Below, in pieces: positions 35,419 through 45,831 of a DNA stretch of 50,631 nucleotides; position 1 is the stretch's first letter, and each line of letters opens with the position of its first letter. The stretch is from Candidatus Omnitrophota bacterium (lineage in GTDB: Bacteria; Omnitrophota; Gorgyraeia; Gygaellales; Profunditerraquicolaceae): the NCBI GenBank assembly GCA_011620275.1, contig WOZK01000013.1:1-50631 (forward strand), read 5' to 3'. The position numbers and the translations under genes are program-made. The notes below the pieces were generated by a model. It made no database searches, was not told where the DNA came from, and was given only the letters and a program-made list of their open reading frames with translations.

Positions 35419-35817
35419 GTGAATATACGCTCGCTCAGGGGCATGAATCTGATGGAAGCGGTAGTCTCCAGCATACTGCTGGCGCTGGTAATGTTCGGGA
35501 TGATGGCGGTTTTTACCGCCGGCAAGAGGCATTCCGTATTAAGTACTTCCAAGACAGTTGCCGGGCAATTAGCTTATAAGTTCTTTTCTTTTCTGCCGAT
35601 GTATGTCAGGGCGGATACCTGGAACGCTTCCGGCAATCAATTGACCGTTTCCACTTATTACTGCGGAGGCGGCTCTACTCCGCAGTCGCCGAATTGTCTT
35701 CCGCTATCCGAGAGGACGCTCAACCGCCTGGTTTACAGCGCCAAGTATCAAGTCCAGGATTTCCACAATCTGCGGAGGGTTAAACTGACCATTAACTGGA
35801 CGGAATATATTCCTTAG
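35419..35817 (+). CDS. PilV-like minor prepilin (GTG start)
   Basis: VNIRSLRG/MNLMEAVVSSILLALVMFGMMAVFTAGKRH: Gly-1 and Glu+5 prepilin signature. Confidence 0.75.
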   Translation: MNIRSLRGMNLMEAVVSSILLALVMFGMMAVFTAGKRHSVLSTSKTVAGQLAYKFFSFLPMYVRADTWNASGNQLTVSTYYCGGGSTPQSPNCLPLSERTLNRLVYSAKYQVQDFHNLRRVKLTINWTEYIP

Positions 35818-36049
35818 TTTTCTTAACGCAGGAATTCTCCGGTTGTACCCGTGGGGCTGAGCGCGTGTATGCGCCGGGGAGCGCGCTTGTCCTGTCTTGA
35901 GCGCGGTGAGCAGTGAAGCGGTTTGACTTCTGTTTTCGATTATCAGAAAGCTATATGGCGTAGTGATAACAAGTTTGCTGTCCGGTATGCGCATTGCGCC
36001 GGTTAAGCCGAAGCCTCGCCGGGAGAAGAGAGGAGCCCCGGATTTTATT

Positions 36050-36595
36050 ATGAAAGCCTTCACATTGATAGAATTGATTCTTGTCGTCATGATCTTGGGG
36101 GTAGTGGTGATGACCGCGGCCAATTTCGAGCTTTTCGGCCGTTTTGAAGTAAACGATATAGACCGGGCATCGAGACTGCAGAACGACGTGTATATCATAG
36201 CCGCCTCCTTGTGTAAGGATTTGAACAGCGCGCTGGGATCCAGCAGCAATTGGCCGCTGGCTATAAGCAGCTTCGGAGGGAATACTTCACTTGTCACCAT
36301 CTGGGTGGATTATAACAAGAACGGCGTCAGGGACGGGTCGGACCGCCAGGTGGCCTACGGCTACGACGCCACGACGCACCAACTGCGCAAATACGACAAT
36401 TACAGCGGCAGTCCTGGGACTTATACGATTTTGAGCCGTAAAGTCGTATCTTTTGTCTGCACGGTGCCGGCTTCAGCCAATTACATGAAATTTTCCATTG
36501 TAGCGCGTTATGATCCGGCTTCAGGCGTTTCCACCAATAATCCGGAAGTGTCCATGTTTTCCTCCGGTAATATGCCCTCCGTTTCGCTGAATTAA
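36050..36595 (+). CDS. Minor prepilin-like protein
   Basis: MKAFTLIELILVVMILGVVVMTAANFELFG prepilin signal. Confidence 0.82.
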   Translation: MKAFTLIELILVVMILGVVVMTAANFELFGRFEVNDIDRASRLQNDVYIIAASLCKDLNSALGSSSNWPLAISSFGGNTSLVTIWVDYNKNGVRDGSDRQVAYGYDATTHQLRKYDNYSGSPGTYTILSRKVVSFVCTVPASANYMKFSIVARYDPASGVSTNNPEVSMFSSGNMPSVSLN

Positions 36596-36598
36596 CAT

Positions 36599-36626
36599 TT
36601 GACCTTTCAGCCGTCTGTGTTACACT
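36599..36626 (+). promoter_or_regulatory. Putative promoter for tRNA-Ala
   Basis: TTGACC (36599-36604), 16-nt spacer, TACACT (36621-36626). Confidence 0.5.
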
Positions 36627-36676
36627 ATATACTCACTGTTGAGTATAAATCCCAGAATACATAGAGCCGTAGTTTC

Positions 36677-36749
36677 GGGCCCGTAGTTCAGTTGGGAGAA
36701 CGCCGCATTCGCATTGCGGAGATCAGCGGTTCGACTCCGCTCGGGTCCA
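36677..36749 (+). tRNA. tRNA-Ala (anticodon CGC); CCA end not encoded
   Basis: Acceptor GGGCCCG/CGGGTCC, D arm GTTC...GAAC, anticodon stem CCGCA-TTCGCAT-TGCGG, T arm AGCGG-TTCGACT-CCGCT. Confidence 0.95.
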
Positions 36750-36883
36750 TTTTTCTTTTTTCGATCCCGGCGTCTTGATGCAGCTTGAAGTTCGTGCCCC
36801 TAATCTTGTGCGCTGTGCATTCGCCGGTGCGCTTTGTGTGCAGTCGGATATAATGAGTATTTATTGTAGCGCTATTCCCCTTT

Positions 36884-37029
36884 AATCCCCTCATCCAGAA
36901 ATTTCCGGGTTTTAACCCCGGGGAGGTCGCCTGAATAAGCAGATAGCCGAATATGCGCTGTGTACCGGCGAAGCATCGGCTTCGCCGGAAAATAGAAGGA
37001 GCCGCGGGCTTTATCCCGAGAGGCTCCAC
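36884..37029 (+). repeat. Structured intergenic repeat family A copy 3 (longer 3' hairpin)
   Basis: Same core as 3821-3948; perfect CCGGCGAAGC-ATCG-GCTTCGCCGG stem; 3' hairpin extended by CTTTATCCCGAGA. Confidence 0.88.
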
Positions 37030-37286
37030 TCTGCAGCCTGTCACAGCGCAATGATACATTAGTTTTTCTATCCTGACAGCGTATGGAGTAATCGAAAATC
37101 GGGATTAAGGCCAGGGGTAAATCCGGCTTTCGGATTGCGGATACCGGCAGAACTTTTGTAACAGTGCAGTCGTAATAATCATACTTCATGATGTTGAGTC
37201 CCGGGTGAGGCTGCGCAGAGAGCCGTTCCTTTTTTCACGTTCGCAACCGGGTATTCCATCTATCTTCCCGGACTGGAAAGACAACA

Positions 37287-38033
37287 ATGCCGCATGTTTA
37301 CAGAACTTATTGTCCCTCCCGCGGTATCGCCGGTAACAGGATCGTGATAGATACCCCGGAGAGGGTGCATCATATCAGAGATGTCCTTCGCCTCGGCCCT
37401 AAAGACGCGCTTTCCGTATTCGACGATTCTGGAGCGGAATACGCGTGTATAATAGACAGCTGTGGAAAGGACTCGATTGTTCTGTCCGTTAAAGGGCGTA
37501 CCACCCGGCGGGCCGGTCTTTTTTCTCTAACCGTGGCCTGCGCCTTGCCGAAAAAAGGCGCCATGGACGATATAGTGGACAGTTTGACTCAACTGGGGGC
37601 AGCCCGTATAATACCTATGATAACGGAACGGACGGTAGTCCGTCCCAATAAAACGGTCCTTACGCGCAAAACGCAGCGCTGGAAGAAAATAGCCTTGAGT
37701 TCCACTCAGCAATGCGGCAGGCCGCGTCCGCCGCTGCTGGAGACGGTATGCGCTTTCTCCGAGGTCCTTGAAATGACCTCGGATTGCGGGATGAAGCTTA
37801 TTCCCACTCTTGAGGGTGATAGACGGCATATAACCGATTTCGCGCGTCTTGGGCCTGAAACGGGGGGATTGGCTTTTCTTATCGGCCCTGAAGGTGATTT
37901 CTCCCCTGCCGAGGTAAAGGATGCGGAAACCCGCGGTTTTATACCGGTATCCCTGGGGGATCTGGTGTTGAGGGTGGATACCGCAGCCGTCGCTGTCGCT
38001 TCTTTTTTCCATTTCTGCGCAGATTATCGTTAA
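37287..38033 (+). CDS. rsmE: 16S rRNA (uracil(1498)-N(3))-methyltransferase
   Basis: HHIRDVLRLGPKDALSVFD, ACALPKKGAMDDIVDSLTQLGAARIIPMITERT, FLIGPEGDFSPAEV, LGDLVLRVDTAAVA. Confidence 0.94.
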   Translation: MPHVYRTYCPSRGIAGNRIVIDTPERVHHIRDVLRLGPKDALSVFDDSGAEYACIIDSCGKDSIVLSVKGRTTRRAGLFSLTVACALPKKGAMDDIVDSLTQLGAARIIPMITERTVVRPNKTVLTRKTQRWKKIALSSTQQCGRPRPPLLETVCAFSEVLEMTSDCGMKLIPTLEGDRRHITDFARLGPETGGLAFLIGPEGDFSPAEVKDAETRGFIPVSLGDLVLRVDTAAVAVASFFHFCADYR

Positions 38034-38120
38034 TCAAACCGCAGAATACCCCCGGCTTTCGAGCCGGATGAGCCAATCGGAACAGCACCCTGCCTTTGTG
38101 TGTGACACCTTGGCCATTTT

Positions 38121-38187
38121 TCATCCTGAGCGCAGCGAAGAATCTCATCTCTCGACGGGATTCTCCGGCCTGCGGCTTCAGAATGAC
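38121..38187. repeat. Imperfect palindromic intergenic repeat (CATCCTGAGCGCAGCGAAGAATCTC...GGCTTCAGAATGAC)
   Basis: Resembles widely dispersed bacterial intergenic palindromes of the CATCCTGAGCGAAGCGAAGGATCTC...AGAATGAC type (recognised from memory). Confidence 0.5.
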
Positions 38188-38271
38188 TACGTGTGGGACT
38201 TTTTCAGCAGACTGCTAAGGGGGGTTACCCCGCAGAGTGTCGGATTTACCTTGGCTAAACGGGTTAATTAA

Positions 38272-38355
38272 GAAAGAAACTCCGGGCGCATGTCCTGAGC
38301 AGTTCGACAGGCTCACTACTGAAGCCCGTCGAAGGATTAGCCCGGGGGCTCCACT
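38272..38355 (+). repeat. Structured intergenic repeat family B copy 3, abutting the mtaB start codon
   Basis: GAAACTCCGGGCGCATGTCCTGAGCAGTTCGACAGGCTCAC...GTCGAAGGATTAGCCCGGGGGCTCCACT. Confidence 0.85.
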
Positions 38356-39627
38356 ATGAAGGCGAGATTCTTTACTCTTGGCTGTAAGGTGAACCAGTAT
38401 GAAACGCAGTATATGCGGGAGGATTTGCTCTGTGCCGGGCTCGAAGAGGCCGGACCCGGAGAGTCTGCCGGTATATGCGTTATAAATACCTGCACTGTTA
38501 CCGCTAAAGCGGACAGTGAGTCGTTGCGTGTAATACGCAGGGCCGTCGTGGAAAACCCGGGGGCTTTTATCCTGGTTACCGGCTGTTTGGCTGAGATGGA
38601 TGAGGAACGCATAAAAAAAGTCAAAGGTGTTTCAGCGGTATTACGCAACGACTGCAAGAAACGCATCCTCGAGTTCCTCCCGGTATCCTCTGCGGGCGTA
38701 AAGTGCGAAGGCATTTCGTTTTTTCAGGGCCGCAGCCGGGCCTTTATTAAAGTTCAGGACGGTTGCGACAACCGCTGCTCTTACTGTAAAGTAGCCCTGG
38801 TGCGCGGCAAGTCCAGAAGCCGGGATGAGAAAGAGATCGTGGATGAGGCGTCCCGGCTCTCCGTTAACGGTTACCGGGAGATAGTGTTGACCGGCATCTG
38901 TCTCGGTTCTTACGGCAAGGATAAAGACAGCCCGGGATCACTGGCGGGATTGCTGAAGGAGCTGACGCGGATAGAGAGAATCAGCAGGATAAGGCTGAGT
39001 TCGATAGAGATGGTTGATATCTCCCCGGAGCTGATTGAATTGTTTTCCGGGAACGGAAAGCTTTGCCCGCATTTTCACGTGCCGCTGCAGAGCGGGGATG
39101 ACCGTATACTGGCCGGCATGCGCAGGCGGTATAACAGTAGCGCCTTCCTGTCCCGGGTGAAGGAAATCAAAAAAAACGTTCCGGGCGTCTCGATTACCAC
39201 AGACGTCATAGTAGGTTTTCCTGGAGAGGATGAAGAGGCATTCTCGAATACCTTGCGAGCGTTAAAGGAGATACAGCCTTTACGTACGCATGTTTTCCCT
39301 TTTTCTCCGCGCAAGGGAACGGCGGCTGCTCAAATGTCCGGCCATCTTGACCGGGAGGTTGTAAAAAGAAGAAGAATTATTTTGTCGCGGTTGGCGCAGG
39401 AATGCTCGCGCGAGTATATGGAAGGTTTCATCGGCAGGGAAACCGAAGTGATGCCGGAGGAGATATTGCCGGCTCGCGACAATAAAAGCGTCTTTCTTGA
39501 AGGATACAGCGCGAATTATATCAGGGTGGTGATCCCTTTCCGTGGAATCCTTCCCGATTGCAAGACAGCTCTACGGGTGCGCTTGGGAGGAATAATCAGC
39601 GGCGGCATGCGCGCTGAATCGCTATAA
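38356..39627 (+). CDS. mtaB: tRNA (t6A37) methylthiotransferase MtaB-like (radical SAM)
   Basis: RFFTLGCKVNQYETQYMRE, VQDGCDNRCSYCKVALVRGKSRS, LTGICLGSYG, HFHVPLQSGDDRIL, VGFPGEDEEAF. Confidence 0.93.
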   Translation: MKARFFTLGCKVNQYETQYMREDLLCAGLEEAGPGESAGICVINTCTVTAKADSESLRVIRRAVVENPGAFILVTGCLAEMDEERIKKVKGVSAVLRNDCKKRILEFLPVSSAGVKCEGISFFQGRSRAFIKVQDGCDNRCSYCKVALVRGKSRSRDEKEIVDEASRLSVNGYREIVLTGICLGSYGKDKDSPGSLAGLLKELTRIERISRIRLSSIEMVDISPELIELFSGNGKLCPHFHVPLQSGDDRILAGMRRRYNSSAFLSRVKEIKKNVPGVSITTDVIVGFPGEDEEAFSNTLRALKEIQPLRTHVFPFSPRKGTAAAQMSGHLDREVVKRRRIILSRLAQECSREYMEGFIGRETEVMPEEILPARDNKSVFLEGYSANYIRVVIPFRGILPDCKTALRVRLGGIISGGMRAESL

Positions 39628-39746
39628 CGGTTTTTTCCATAGTGCCGACTGCGCTAAACCCATAAAAATCTCCAAGATACTTCCATCATCCCGCCTGGCG
39701 GATAGTCCTTGAAATAAAACCGGACTAAACCCGAGAAAGCGCTTTC

Positions 39747-39776
39747 TTGACAATAGAGAAAAAAATATGTTATACT
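39747..39776 (+). promoter_or_regulatory. Putative promoter for cvpA-nif3-dnaG-rpoD
   Basis: TTGACA (39747-39752), 18-nt spacer, TATACT (39771-39776). Confidence 0.65.
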
Positions 39777-39803
39777 TTATCAACTTAAAGGGGGAAAACA
39801 AAC

Positions 39804-40382
39804 ATGCTCGCAGAGATCGTCAACCGCTTGAACTGGATAGACCTTGTTTTTGTAATTCTTTTAATAAGAACCTGTTACGTCGCTATCAGAAACGGTTTTC
39901 TTGTCGAGATCTTTAAAATTTCCGGGAGCGTACTTGCCGTTTATCTCGGGTGTCATTATTACGCTTCCCTGGCGGAGTTTTTTCACAGCCGTCTGGGGGC
40001 GGAGGGCAGTTCCGCGGCTTTTCCTGAAACATTGTCATTCATCGCATTATGTTCTTTGGGTTACGGTATTTTCATCCTGCCGAGGCGTCTGCTCATGCGT
40101 TTCCTCAAGATCGAAGCGGCGCAAATATTGAATTCCTGGGGAGGATTTCTTCTGGGTCTCTGCCGGGGGGTGTTGTTCAGCGGGATGCTTTTTCTCGCAT
40201 TCTCCATATCTACGCGTGATTATCTGCATTCCAGCGTAGCGCAATCCTTATCCGGGCGCAGACTTGTCGATACCGTCGCCGGTACTTACAGTGGGATCTG
40301 GAATACCGTTATGTCGAAGTTCATGCACGGGGAACAATATAACGCCTCTCTGGATATTATCCGCGGCAGCCTGAACAAATGA
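39804..40382 (+). CDS. CvpA family membrane protein
   Basis: NWIDLVFVILLIRTCYVAIRNGFLVEIFKISGSVLAVYLGCHYY and GFLLGLCRGVLFSGMLFLAF. Confidence 0.82.
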   Translation: MLAEIVNRLNWIDLVFVILLIRTCYVAIRNGFLVEIFKISGSVLAVYLGCHYYASLAEFFHSRLGAEGSSAAFPETLSFIALCSLGYGIFILPRRLLMRFLKIEAAQILNSWGGFLLGLCRGVLFSGMLFLAFSISTRDYLHSSVAQSLSGRRLVDTVAGTYSGIWNTVMSKFMHGEQYNASLDIIRGSLNK

Positions 40383-41254
40383 AATTATCGGTTTTCTACG
40401 AATACGTTATCCGGCTCGGCAGGGAACGCGATCCGCGCGGCGTTAAAGGCGTCAAAGCATATCCAGATACAGCCGTGCTTTACGGCAGCCCGGAGAAGGA
40501 AGTCAGGAATATCCTTGCCGGGATAGATATTGATACTCAGGAATTGCTTCTCGCCGATAGGCTCGCGGACGCGCAGAAAGTCGACCTCGTGTTGTCTCAT
40601 CATCCCGCAGGACAGGCCTGGGCGTCTTTTTACAAGGTCATTCCCCTTCAATCCGTGCTTTGGCGGAGGCTCGGAGTAGAGCCGGCTGCCGTCGACGGGT
40701 TCCTGGAAGAACGCATGCGGGAAGTCTCCAGAAAACTGCTGGCGCAGAATCATATGCGCACGGTAGATGCCGCGCGCCTGCTTGATATCCCTTTGATGTG
40801 CGCGCATACGCCCGCCGACAACCAAGTGCACGCGTTCCTGCAGGAGAAATTTGACAGAGAGGCCCCGGCCACGGTAGAAAAGCTTCTTAATATGCTGTCG
40901 TCGCTTCCGGAATACGCTGCGGCTGCCGGCAATTCCGCCGGGCCGCGTGTGATTATAGGCGGTCCGGGCCGCCCCTGCGGCAAGGTGTTCGTGGATATGA
41001 CCGGCGGGACGGAAGGGCCCAAACAATTGTTCGAGAAATTGGCCTCCGGAGGTGTGGGGACGGTAGTTTCCATGCATATGAGCGAAGAGCATTTCTCCAG
41101 GCTTAGAGCAGGGAACGTAAACGTCGTAGTCGCCGGGCACATATCTTCGGATACCCTGGGGATGAATCTGCTATTAGACGGGATAGAATCGCTTTCAGGC
41201 GAAAGGTTCAATTTTATGGAGTGTTCAGGTTTTCGGAGGATAAGAAGGATATGA
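40379..41254 (+). CDS. NIF3 family (Nif3-like dinuclear metal center) protein
   Basis: DLVLSHHPAG, LLDIPLMCAHTPADNQVHAFLQ, NVVVAGHISSDTLGMNLLLD; ATGA overlaps on both sides. Confidence 0.82.
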   Translation: MKLSVFYEYVIRLGRERDPRGVKGVKAYPDTAVLYGSPEKEVRNILAGIDIDTQELLLADRLADAQKVDLVLSHHPAGQAWASFYKVIPLQSVLWRRLGVEPAAVDGFLEERMREVSRKLLAQNHMRTVDAARLLDIPLMCAHTPADNQVHAFLQEKFDREAPATVEKLLNMLSSLPEYAAAAGNSAGPRVIIGGPGRPCGKVFVDMTGGTEGPKQLFEKLASGGVGTVVSMHMSEEHFSRLRAGNVNVVVAGHISSDTLGMNLLLDGIESLSGERFNFMECSGFRRIRRI

Positions 41255-43032
41255 GGGGAAGAATACCTGAGAACGTACTGGATGATATACTCTCCAGGGT
41301 GGATATCGTGGAATTGATTTCCGCGTATATCCCGTTGAAAAAGGCCGGGAGGAATTTCCGGGCCTGCTGCCCTTTTCATAACGAGAAGACTCCTTCTTTT
41401 ATGGTCTCTCCCGATAAACAAATATATCATTGTTTCGGCTGCGGGGAGTCCGGTAACGCGTTCAAATTTCTTATGCGGCATGAACGCATGGAATTCACGG
41501 AGGCGGTCGAGTTGCTGGCCCGGCGCTGCGGCGTGATCATCCCGCAATTGAGCGCGGACCGCAACGCCGAAGGAGTGAATGCGCAGATATTCAAGGCGAA
41601 CGAGCTCGCCGCCGGTTTTTTTAGCGCGCGGCTGTTTTCTACAGCCGGCAAAGCCGCTTTGGCCTACCTGCAGGAGAGAGGTCTGCGCAGGGAAATCCTG
41701 GAGTCTGCCAGGGTCGGCCTCGCGCCGGACAGTTGGGACGGCTTGATATCTTTTATGCGCGGTAAAGGTATTTCGCTTTCCCTGCTCGATAAGTCCGGGC
41801 TGATAACTCCGCGCCAGGGCGGGGGTTATTACGACCGTTTCCGGAACAGGATTATGTTTCCTATCAGCGATGCGCGTTCCAGGATACTAGGGTTCGGGGG
41901 CAGGGTCTATTCGGCGGACGACAAAGGGGTCAAATATATCAATTCTCCGGAGACCGCGGTATACACGAAAGGACGCAATCTCTACGGGCTCAACCTTTCC
42001 AAGGACGCCGTGAGAAAGAAGGATTGCGCCGTAGTCGTGGAAGGATACCTGGATTTCTTAATCCCGTACCAGGAAGGGGTGGATAATCTGGTGGCTTCGC
42101 AGGGCACGGCGCTTACCGAAGAGCAGATCAGGCTCTTGAAGAGATACGCGTCCGGAGTCGTGATAATATACGACGGAGACAAGGCCGGAGAAAGCGCGGC
42201 GTTGAGGGCGCTTGAGCTGTTCATTGAAGAGGGGATAAACGTGCGCGTAGCCGTTTTGCCACAGGGGGATGACCCGGATACCTTCGTGCGCAGAGAAGGG
42301 CCTGAGGCTTTCCGCGGCTTGATAGACGGAGCGAAGGAAATATTCGATTATAAACTGGGTGTATTGAAATCCAGGCATAACGTATCCGCCGTCGCCGGTA
42401 AGGACGCCGTGGCAGCGGAGATGCTTTCCATTATAAGCAAATTCCATAGCGCGGTGGTCCGATCGGAATATCTACGCGTGCTTGCGGGAGAGATAAACGT
42501 CCCTGAGGAAGCTTTGTTAGAGGAACTTAACAAGATTAAATCCGGGAGAAAAGAAGGCCGGCGGACGGGACAGGAAAAACAAGGCCCTTCCCGGGAGATG
42601 GAAGCGGTGCTGCCGGCGGAGAAACTTTTGATACAGCTTATGCTTCAGGAGAACGAGCTTATATCCAGGATACGCGATTCGCTCGACCCCTCTGATTTTC
42701 AGAGCAGGACCGCCGGGCAGATAGTGAGGACGATGTTTGAATTGTCCGCCCAGGGCGTGTGTGTGGGGGCGGGTATGATTATGAACCATCTGGAAGGCAG
42801 CGGTATCTCCGGTATAGTGTGCGATCCGGTGTTATCCTCGGAAGACGTCTCGTCCGAGGAAAGAGAAAAGATGGCCAGCGACTGCGTAAAACGCATAAAA
42901 ATGCACAATATGAACAACCGGAGAAGATGCCTGCATCAGCAGATAAAGGACGCCCAGGTTTCCGGAGATCGGGTGAAACTGGACGGATTACTTAAGGAAT
43001 TCAATACTTTAATACAATCATGTAAAGGATGA
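41251..43032 (+). CDS. dnaG: DNA primase
   Basis: [57 protein letters not shown] zinc domain; [35 protein letters not shown]. Start ATG 41251. Confidence 0.97.
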   Translation: MRGRIPENVLDDILSRVDIVELISAYIPLKKAGRNFRACCPFHNEKTPSFMVSPDKQIYHCFGCGESGNAFKFLMRHERMEFTEAVELLARRCGVIIPQLSADRNAEGVNAQIFKANELAAGFFSARLFSTAGKAALAYLQERGLRREILESARVGLAPDSWDGLISFMRGKGISLSLLDKSGLITPRQGGGYYDRFRNRIMFPISDARSRILGFGGRVYSADDKGVKYINSPETAVYTKGRNLYGLNLSKDAVRKKDCAVVVEGYLDFLIPYQEGVDNLVASQGTALTEEQIRLLKRYASGVVIIYDGDKAGESAALRALELFIEEGINVRVAVLPQGDDPDTFVRREGPEAFRGLIDGAKEIFDYKLGVLKSRHNVSAVAGKDAVAAEMLSIISKFHSAVVRSEYLRVLAGEINVPEEALLEELNKIKSGRKEGRRTGQEKQGPSREMEAVLPAEKLLIQLMLQENELISRIRDSLDPSDFQSRTAGQIVRTMFELSAQGVCVGAGMIMNHLEGSGISGIVCDPVLSSEDVSSEEREKMASDCVKRIKMHNMNNRRRCLHQQIKDAQVSGDRVKLDGLLKEFNTLIQSCKG

Positions 43033-43036
43033 GAAG

Positions 43037-44569
43037 ATGAAAAGAAAAGAAACGGTCAAGAGAGACATAAAAAAGATAATCGCTCTCGGCAGGCAGAAAG
43101 GGTTCCTTACTTACGACGAGGTTAACGATATGCTCCCCGAGGATATCGAGTCGTCGGAGGATATAGACCAGATATTCCAGATGCTCGGTAACGAAGATAT
43201 ACAGATCGTGGAGAACAGCAGGGAAGTCAGCGCTCCCAAGCAGGCGGAACTGGGCGGGCAGGATGACCAGGGGGCGGACAAGGCAAAGGTGGAAGAGCGC
43301 TTTATGCCCCTGGATGATCCCGTGAAGATGTATTTAAAACAGATGGGCTCGATCTCGCTGTTGTCCCGTGAAGAAGAGCTTGATCTGGCCAAAAAGATAG
43401 AAGAGGCTGAGCTTAACCTGAAAAAAGCGGTTCTGGTGACCTGCTTCGCCCGCAATGAGCTGCTGGGCGTAGCCCGGGATATACTGGAGGACAGGGCGAA
43501 TCTGGAAGAGATAATGAAAGAGGACATCAAGACGAACAAGGACGCGGTGGTGAGGAAGATCCGGAATATAAGCAAAAAGGTCAAAGCCACGCGCAGCAGC
43601 CATACGGCACTGGGATTATTGATGCAGTTTAATTTCACCATATCCGTGATCGAGGGCGTGGTGGTAAAGATGCATGGGCTGGTGCGTGAATATGAGAATC
43701 TCCGCCACAGAAAACACGGTAATCCCTCCAGGAAACGCGAGATCCTGAAATGTCTCAGCGAGCCGCTTCCCATGATCAAGGAGCAGCTCAGGCTTATCAG
43801 GTCCTGCCAGTTGAAATTCAACCGGACAAAAAAGCGGCTGGTGGAGGCCAATCTGCGCCTCGTGGTCAGCATAGCCAAGAAATACACAAACCGGGGACTC
43901 TCTTTCCTTGATCTTATACAGGAAGGCAACATCGGACTTATGCGCGCGGTAGAGAAGTTCGAGTACAAAAGAGGATATAAATTTTCCACTTACGCCACCT
44001 GGTGGATCCGGCAGGCCATAACGCGTTCCATCGCCGACCAGGCGCGCACCATACGCATTCCGGTGCATATGACGGAGACTATCAACAAGATAATGCGTTT
44101 TTCGAGAATATTCGTCCAGGAGAACGGCCGCGAACCTGCCCCTGAGGAGATTGCCTGCAAGATGCGCCTGCCCCAGGATAAGATAAAGTCTATATTGAAG
44201 ATCGCGCAGGAACCGATATCTTTGCAGATGCCTATAGGCGACGAAGGGGACACGCATTTCGGGGATTTTATACAGGATAAGAGGGCTGTCTCTCCCGCGA
44301 ACGCCACAGTCCATTCCATGCTCAAAGAAGAGATGGGATCGGCTCTTAATACCCTTACCGATAGGGAGCGTAAAATACTGATTTTGCGTTTCGGCGTCAC
44401 GGACGGGTGTCCGCGTACCCTGGAGGAGGTCGGTAACATATTCAAGGTTACCAGGGAGCGCGTAAGGCAGATAGAGGCCAAGGCCTTGAAGAAACTTCGG
44501 CATCCCACGCGGGCCAGAAGACTACGTTCTTTCCTCGATATGACCATTGCCCAGGAAAGGGAATATTAA
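43037..44569 (+). CDS. rpoD: RNA polymerase primary sigma factor (sigma70)
   Basis: [73 protein letters not shown]; region 4 [30 protein letters not shown]. Confidence 0.98.
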   Translation: MKRKETVKRDIKKIIALGRQKGFLTYDEVNDMLPEDIESSEDIDQIFQMLGNEDIQIVENSREVSAPKQAELGGQDDQGADKAKVEERFMPLDDPVKMYLKQMGSISLLSREEELDLAKKIEEAELNLKKAVLVTCFARNELLGVARDILEDRANLEEIMKEDIKTNKDAVVRKIRNISKKVKATRSSHTALGLLMQFNFTISVIEGVVVKMHGLVREYENLRHRKHGNPSRKREILKCLSEPLPMIKEQLRLIRSCQLKFNRTKKRLVEANLRLVVSIAKKYTNRGLSFLDLIQEGNIGLMRAVEKFEYKRGYKFSTYATWWIRQAITRSIADQARTIRIPVHMTETINKIMRFSRIFVQENGREPAPEEIACKMRLPQDKIKSILKIAQEPISLQMPIGDEGDTHFGDFIQDKRAVSPANATVHSMLKEEMGSALNTLTDRERKILILRFGVTDGCPRTLEEVGNIFKVTRERVRQIEAKALKKLRHPTRARRLRSFLDMTIAQEREY

Positions 44570-44629
44570 TCAAACCGTTCCCTCCGGTTATATTTCACCG
44601 GGTTTTAACCTCGTGAATAAAAGACAAGG

Positions 44630-44656
44630 GGGCCGGAGAGGAGCATTCTCCGGCCC
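44630..44656 (+). terminator. Hairpin downstream of rpoD (weak U-tract)
   Basis: GGGCCGGAGA-GGAGCAT-TCTCCGGCCC perfect 10-bp stem. Confidence 0.5.
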
Positions 44657-44702
44657 TTACGGTATTTTACACTCGGTATAGCCTTTATCCTTCTGTCTCA
44701 TA

Positions 44703-45737
44703 ATGAAAAAATTCCGTGTATTGTCCCGTGATCTCAGGTTTTGGCTTTCCCGTAAAGCCGGTATTCCTTTTGTTGTACCGGACACCATACAGGTCTCTCT
44801 TACAAACGCCTGCAATCTTAAATGCAAAATGTGCAGTGTCTGGTCCAATCCCGACCGGGAGAGCGAGATGACGGCCGCCGAGGTGTTGAATATCACGGAC
44901 CAGGCGGCCGAATGGGGCATCTCGGAGATGAACCTTTGCGGCGGAGAGCCGCTTTTAAGCGATAAATGCTTCGATGTCATAAGGCACGCCGTAAAAAAAA
45001 GACTAAAAGTTATCCTAACAACCAACGGTACGCTTATAAATGCCGATTCTGCCGCGGAACTGGCCGGTTCCGGCGTGGATATAGTCTGTATATCGCTTGA
45101 CGGGGCTACGGCTGCGACGCATGATTCCATACGCGGAGTCCCGGGCGCATACGATAAGATCATTGAAGGGATTAAGTCGATTCATGCCGCCAAAAGAGCC
45201 GGGCGGCCGGTAACCGTTCTTATTTTGACACTGCATAACGAGAATCTTGACGAGGCCGTTGAGTACGTGCGCATGGCGAAAAGGCTGGGGGTGGACGCGG
45301 TCTATCTGACTTCGCTGGTGGCGGACAATATACGTCTTTATTCCCGCAGAGAGAACCATCCCCTTTGGATAACCGGAAACCGCCTTGATCGCCTGGACGA
45401 GGTGATGGACACGCTGGGAAAAATGCAGGATGAATACTACAGGTTCGATTACCCGAGTTTCTCCCTTATAAAAAAATATTTCAGGGGAACTCTCGCTGAA
45501 AACGACTGGACGTGTTTCGCCGGCTTCAGGCGGTTCGTGGTCTGTCCGGACGGGAACATTCAGATGTGCGGAGAGATCATCGGCAATTTCAAGCGGTGCC
45601 CGGACATAAGAAAGATATGGTATTCGCGCCCTGCCTGCAGGAAGCGGTCCATGATAAAGAATTGCCGTGATTTCTGCCTGCAAGACTGCCACGCCAGGAG
45701 AGACTCTTCCTGCCTGCGGCGGGTCTTTACGGGATAG
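44703..45737 (+). CDS. Radical SAM/SPASM-like protein (rSAM-1)
   Basis: CNLKCKMC, LCGGEPLL, C-terminal Cys set (CFAGF..CPDGNIQMC..CRDFCLQDC). Confidence 0.9.
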   Translation: MKKFRVLSRDLRFWLSRKAGIPFVVPDTIQVSLTNACNLKCKMCSVWSNPDRESEMTAAEVLNITDQAAEWGISEMNLCGGEPLLSDKCFDVIRHAVKKRLKVILTTNGTLINADSAAELAGSGVDIVCISLDGATAATHDSIRGVPGAYDKIIEGIKSIHAAKRAGRPVTVLILTLHNENLDEAVEYVRMAKRLGVDAVYLTSLVADNIRLYSRRENHPLWITGNRLDRLDEVMDTLGKMQDEYYRFDYPSFSLIKKYFRGTLAENDWTCFAGFRRFVVCPDGNIQMCGEIIGNFKRCPDIRKIWYSRPACRKRSMIKNCRDFCLQDCHARRDSSCLRRVFTG

Positions 45738-45831
45738 CCGCGGGCTACCCGGGAGGACAAATAGAGAACCTTCCTTTTCATATAAATAGACAAATCCCGC
45801 CTACAGGTATAAAATAATCCTATAGGGTGAA

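Noticed and set aside
36688-37059. Apparent conserved peptide (AGTQRIFG[CY]LLIQ[AT]TSPGLKPG) shared by minus-strand ORFs at 3118-4137, 4915-6351, 5970-7301 and 36688-37059
   Set aside because: It is the reverse-strand translation of family A noncoding repeats, not a protein family. Database hits to such peptides would be repeat artefacts.
43111-44503. Long minus-strand ORFs opposite rpoD
   Set aside because: Ser/Arg-rich shadow translation of a canonical sigma factor.
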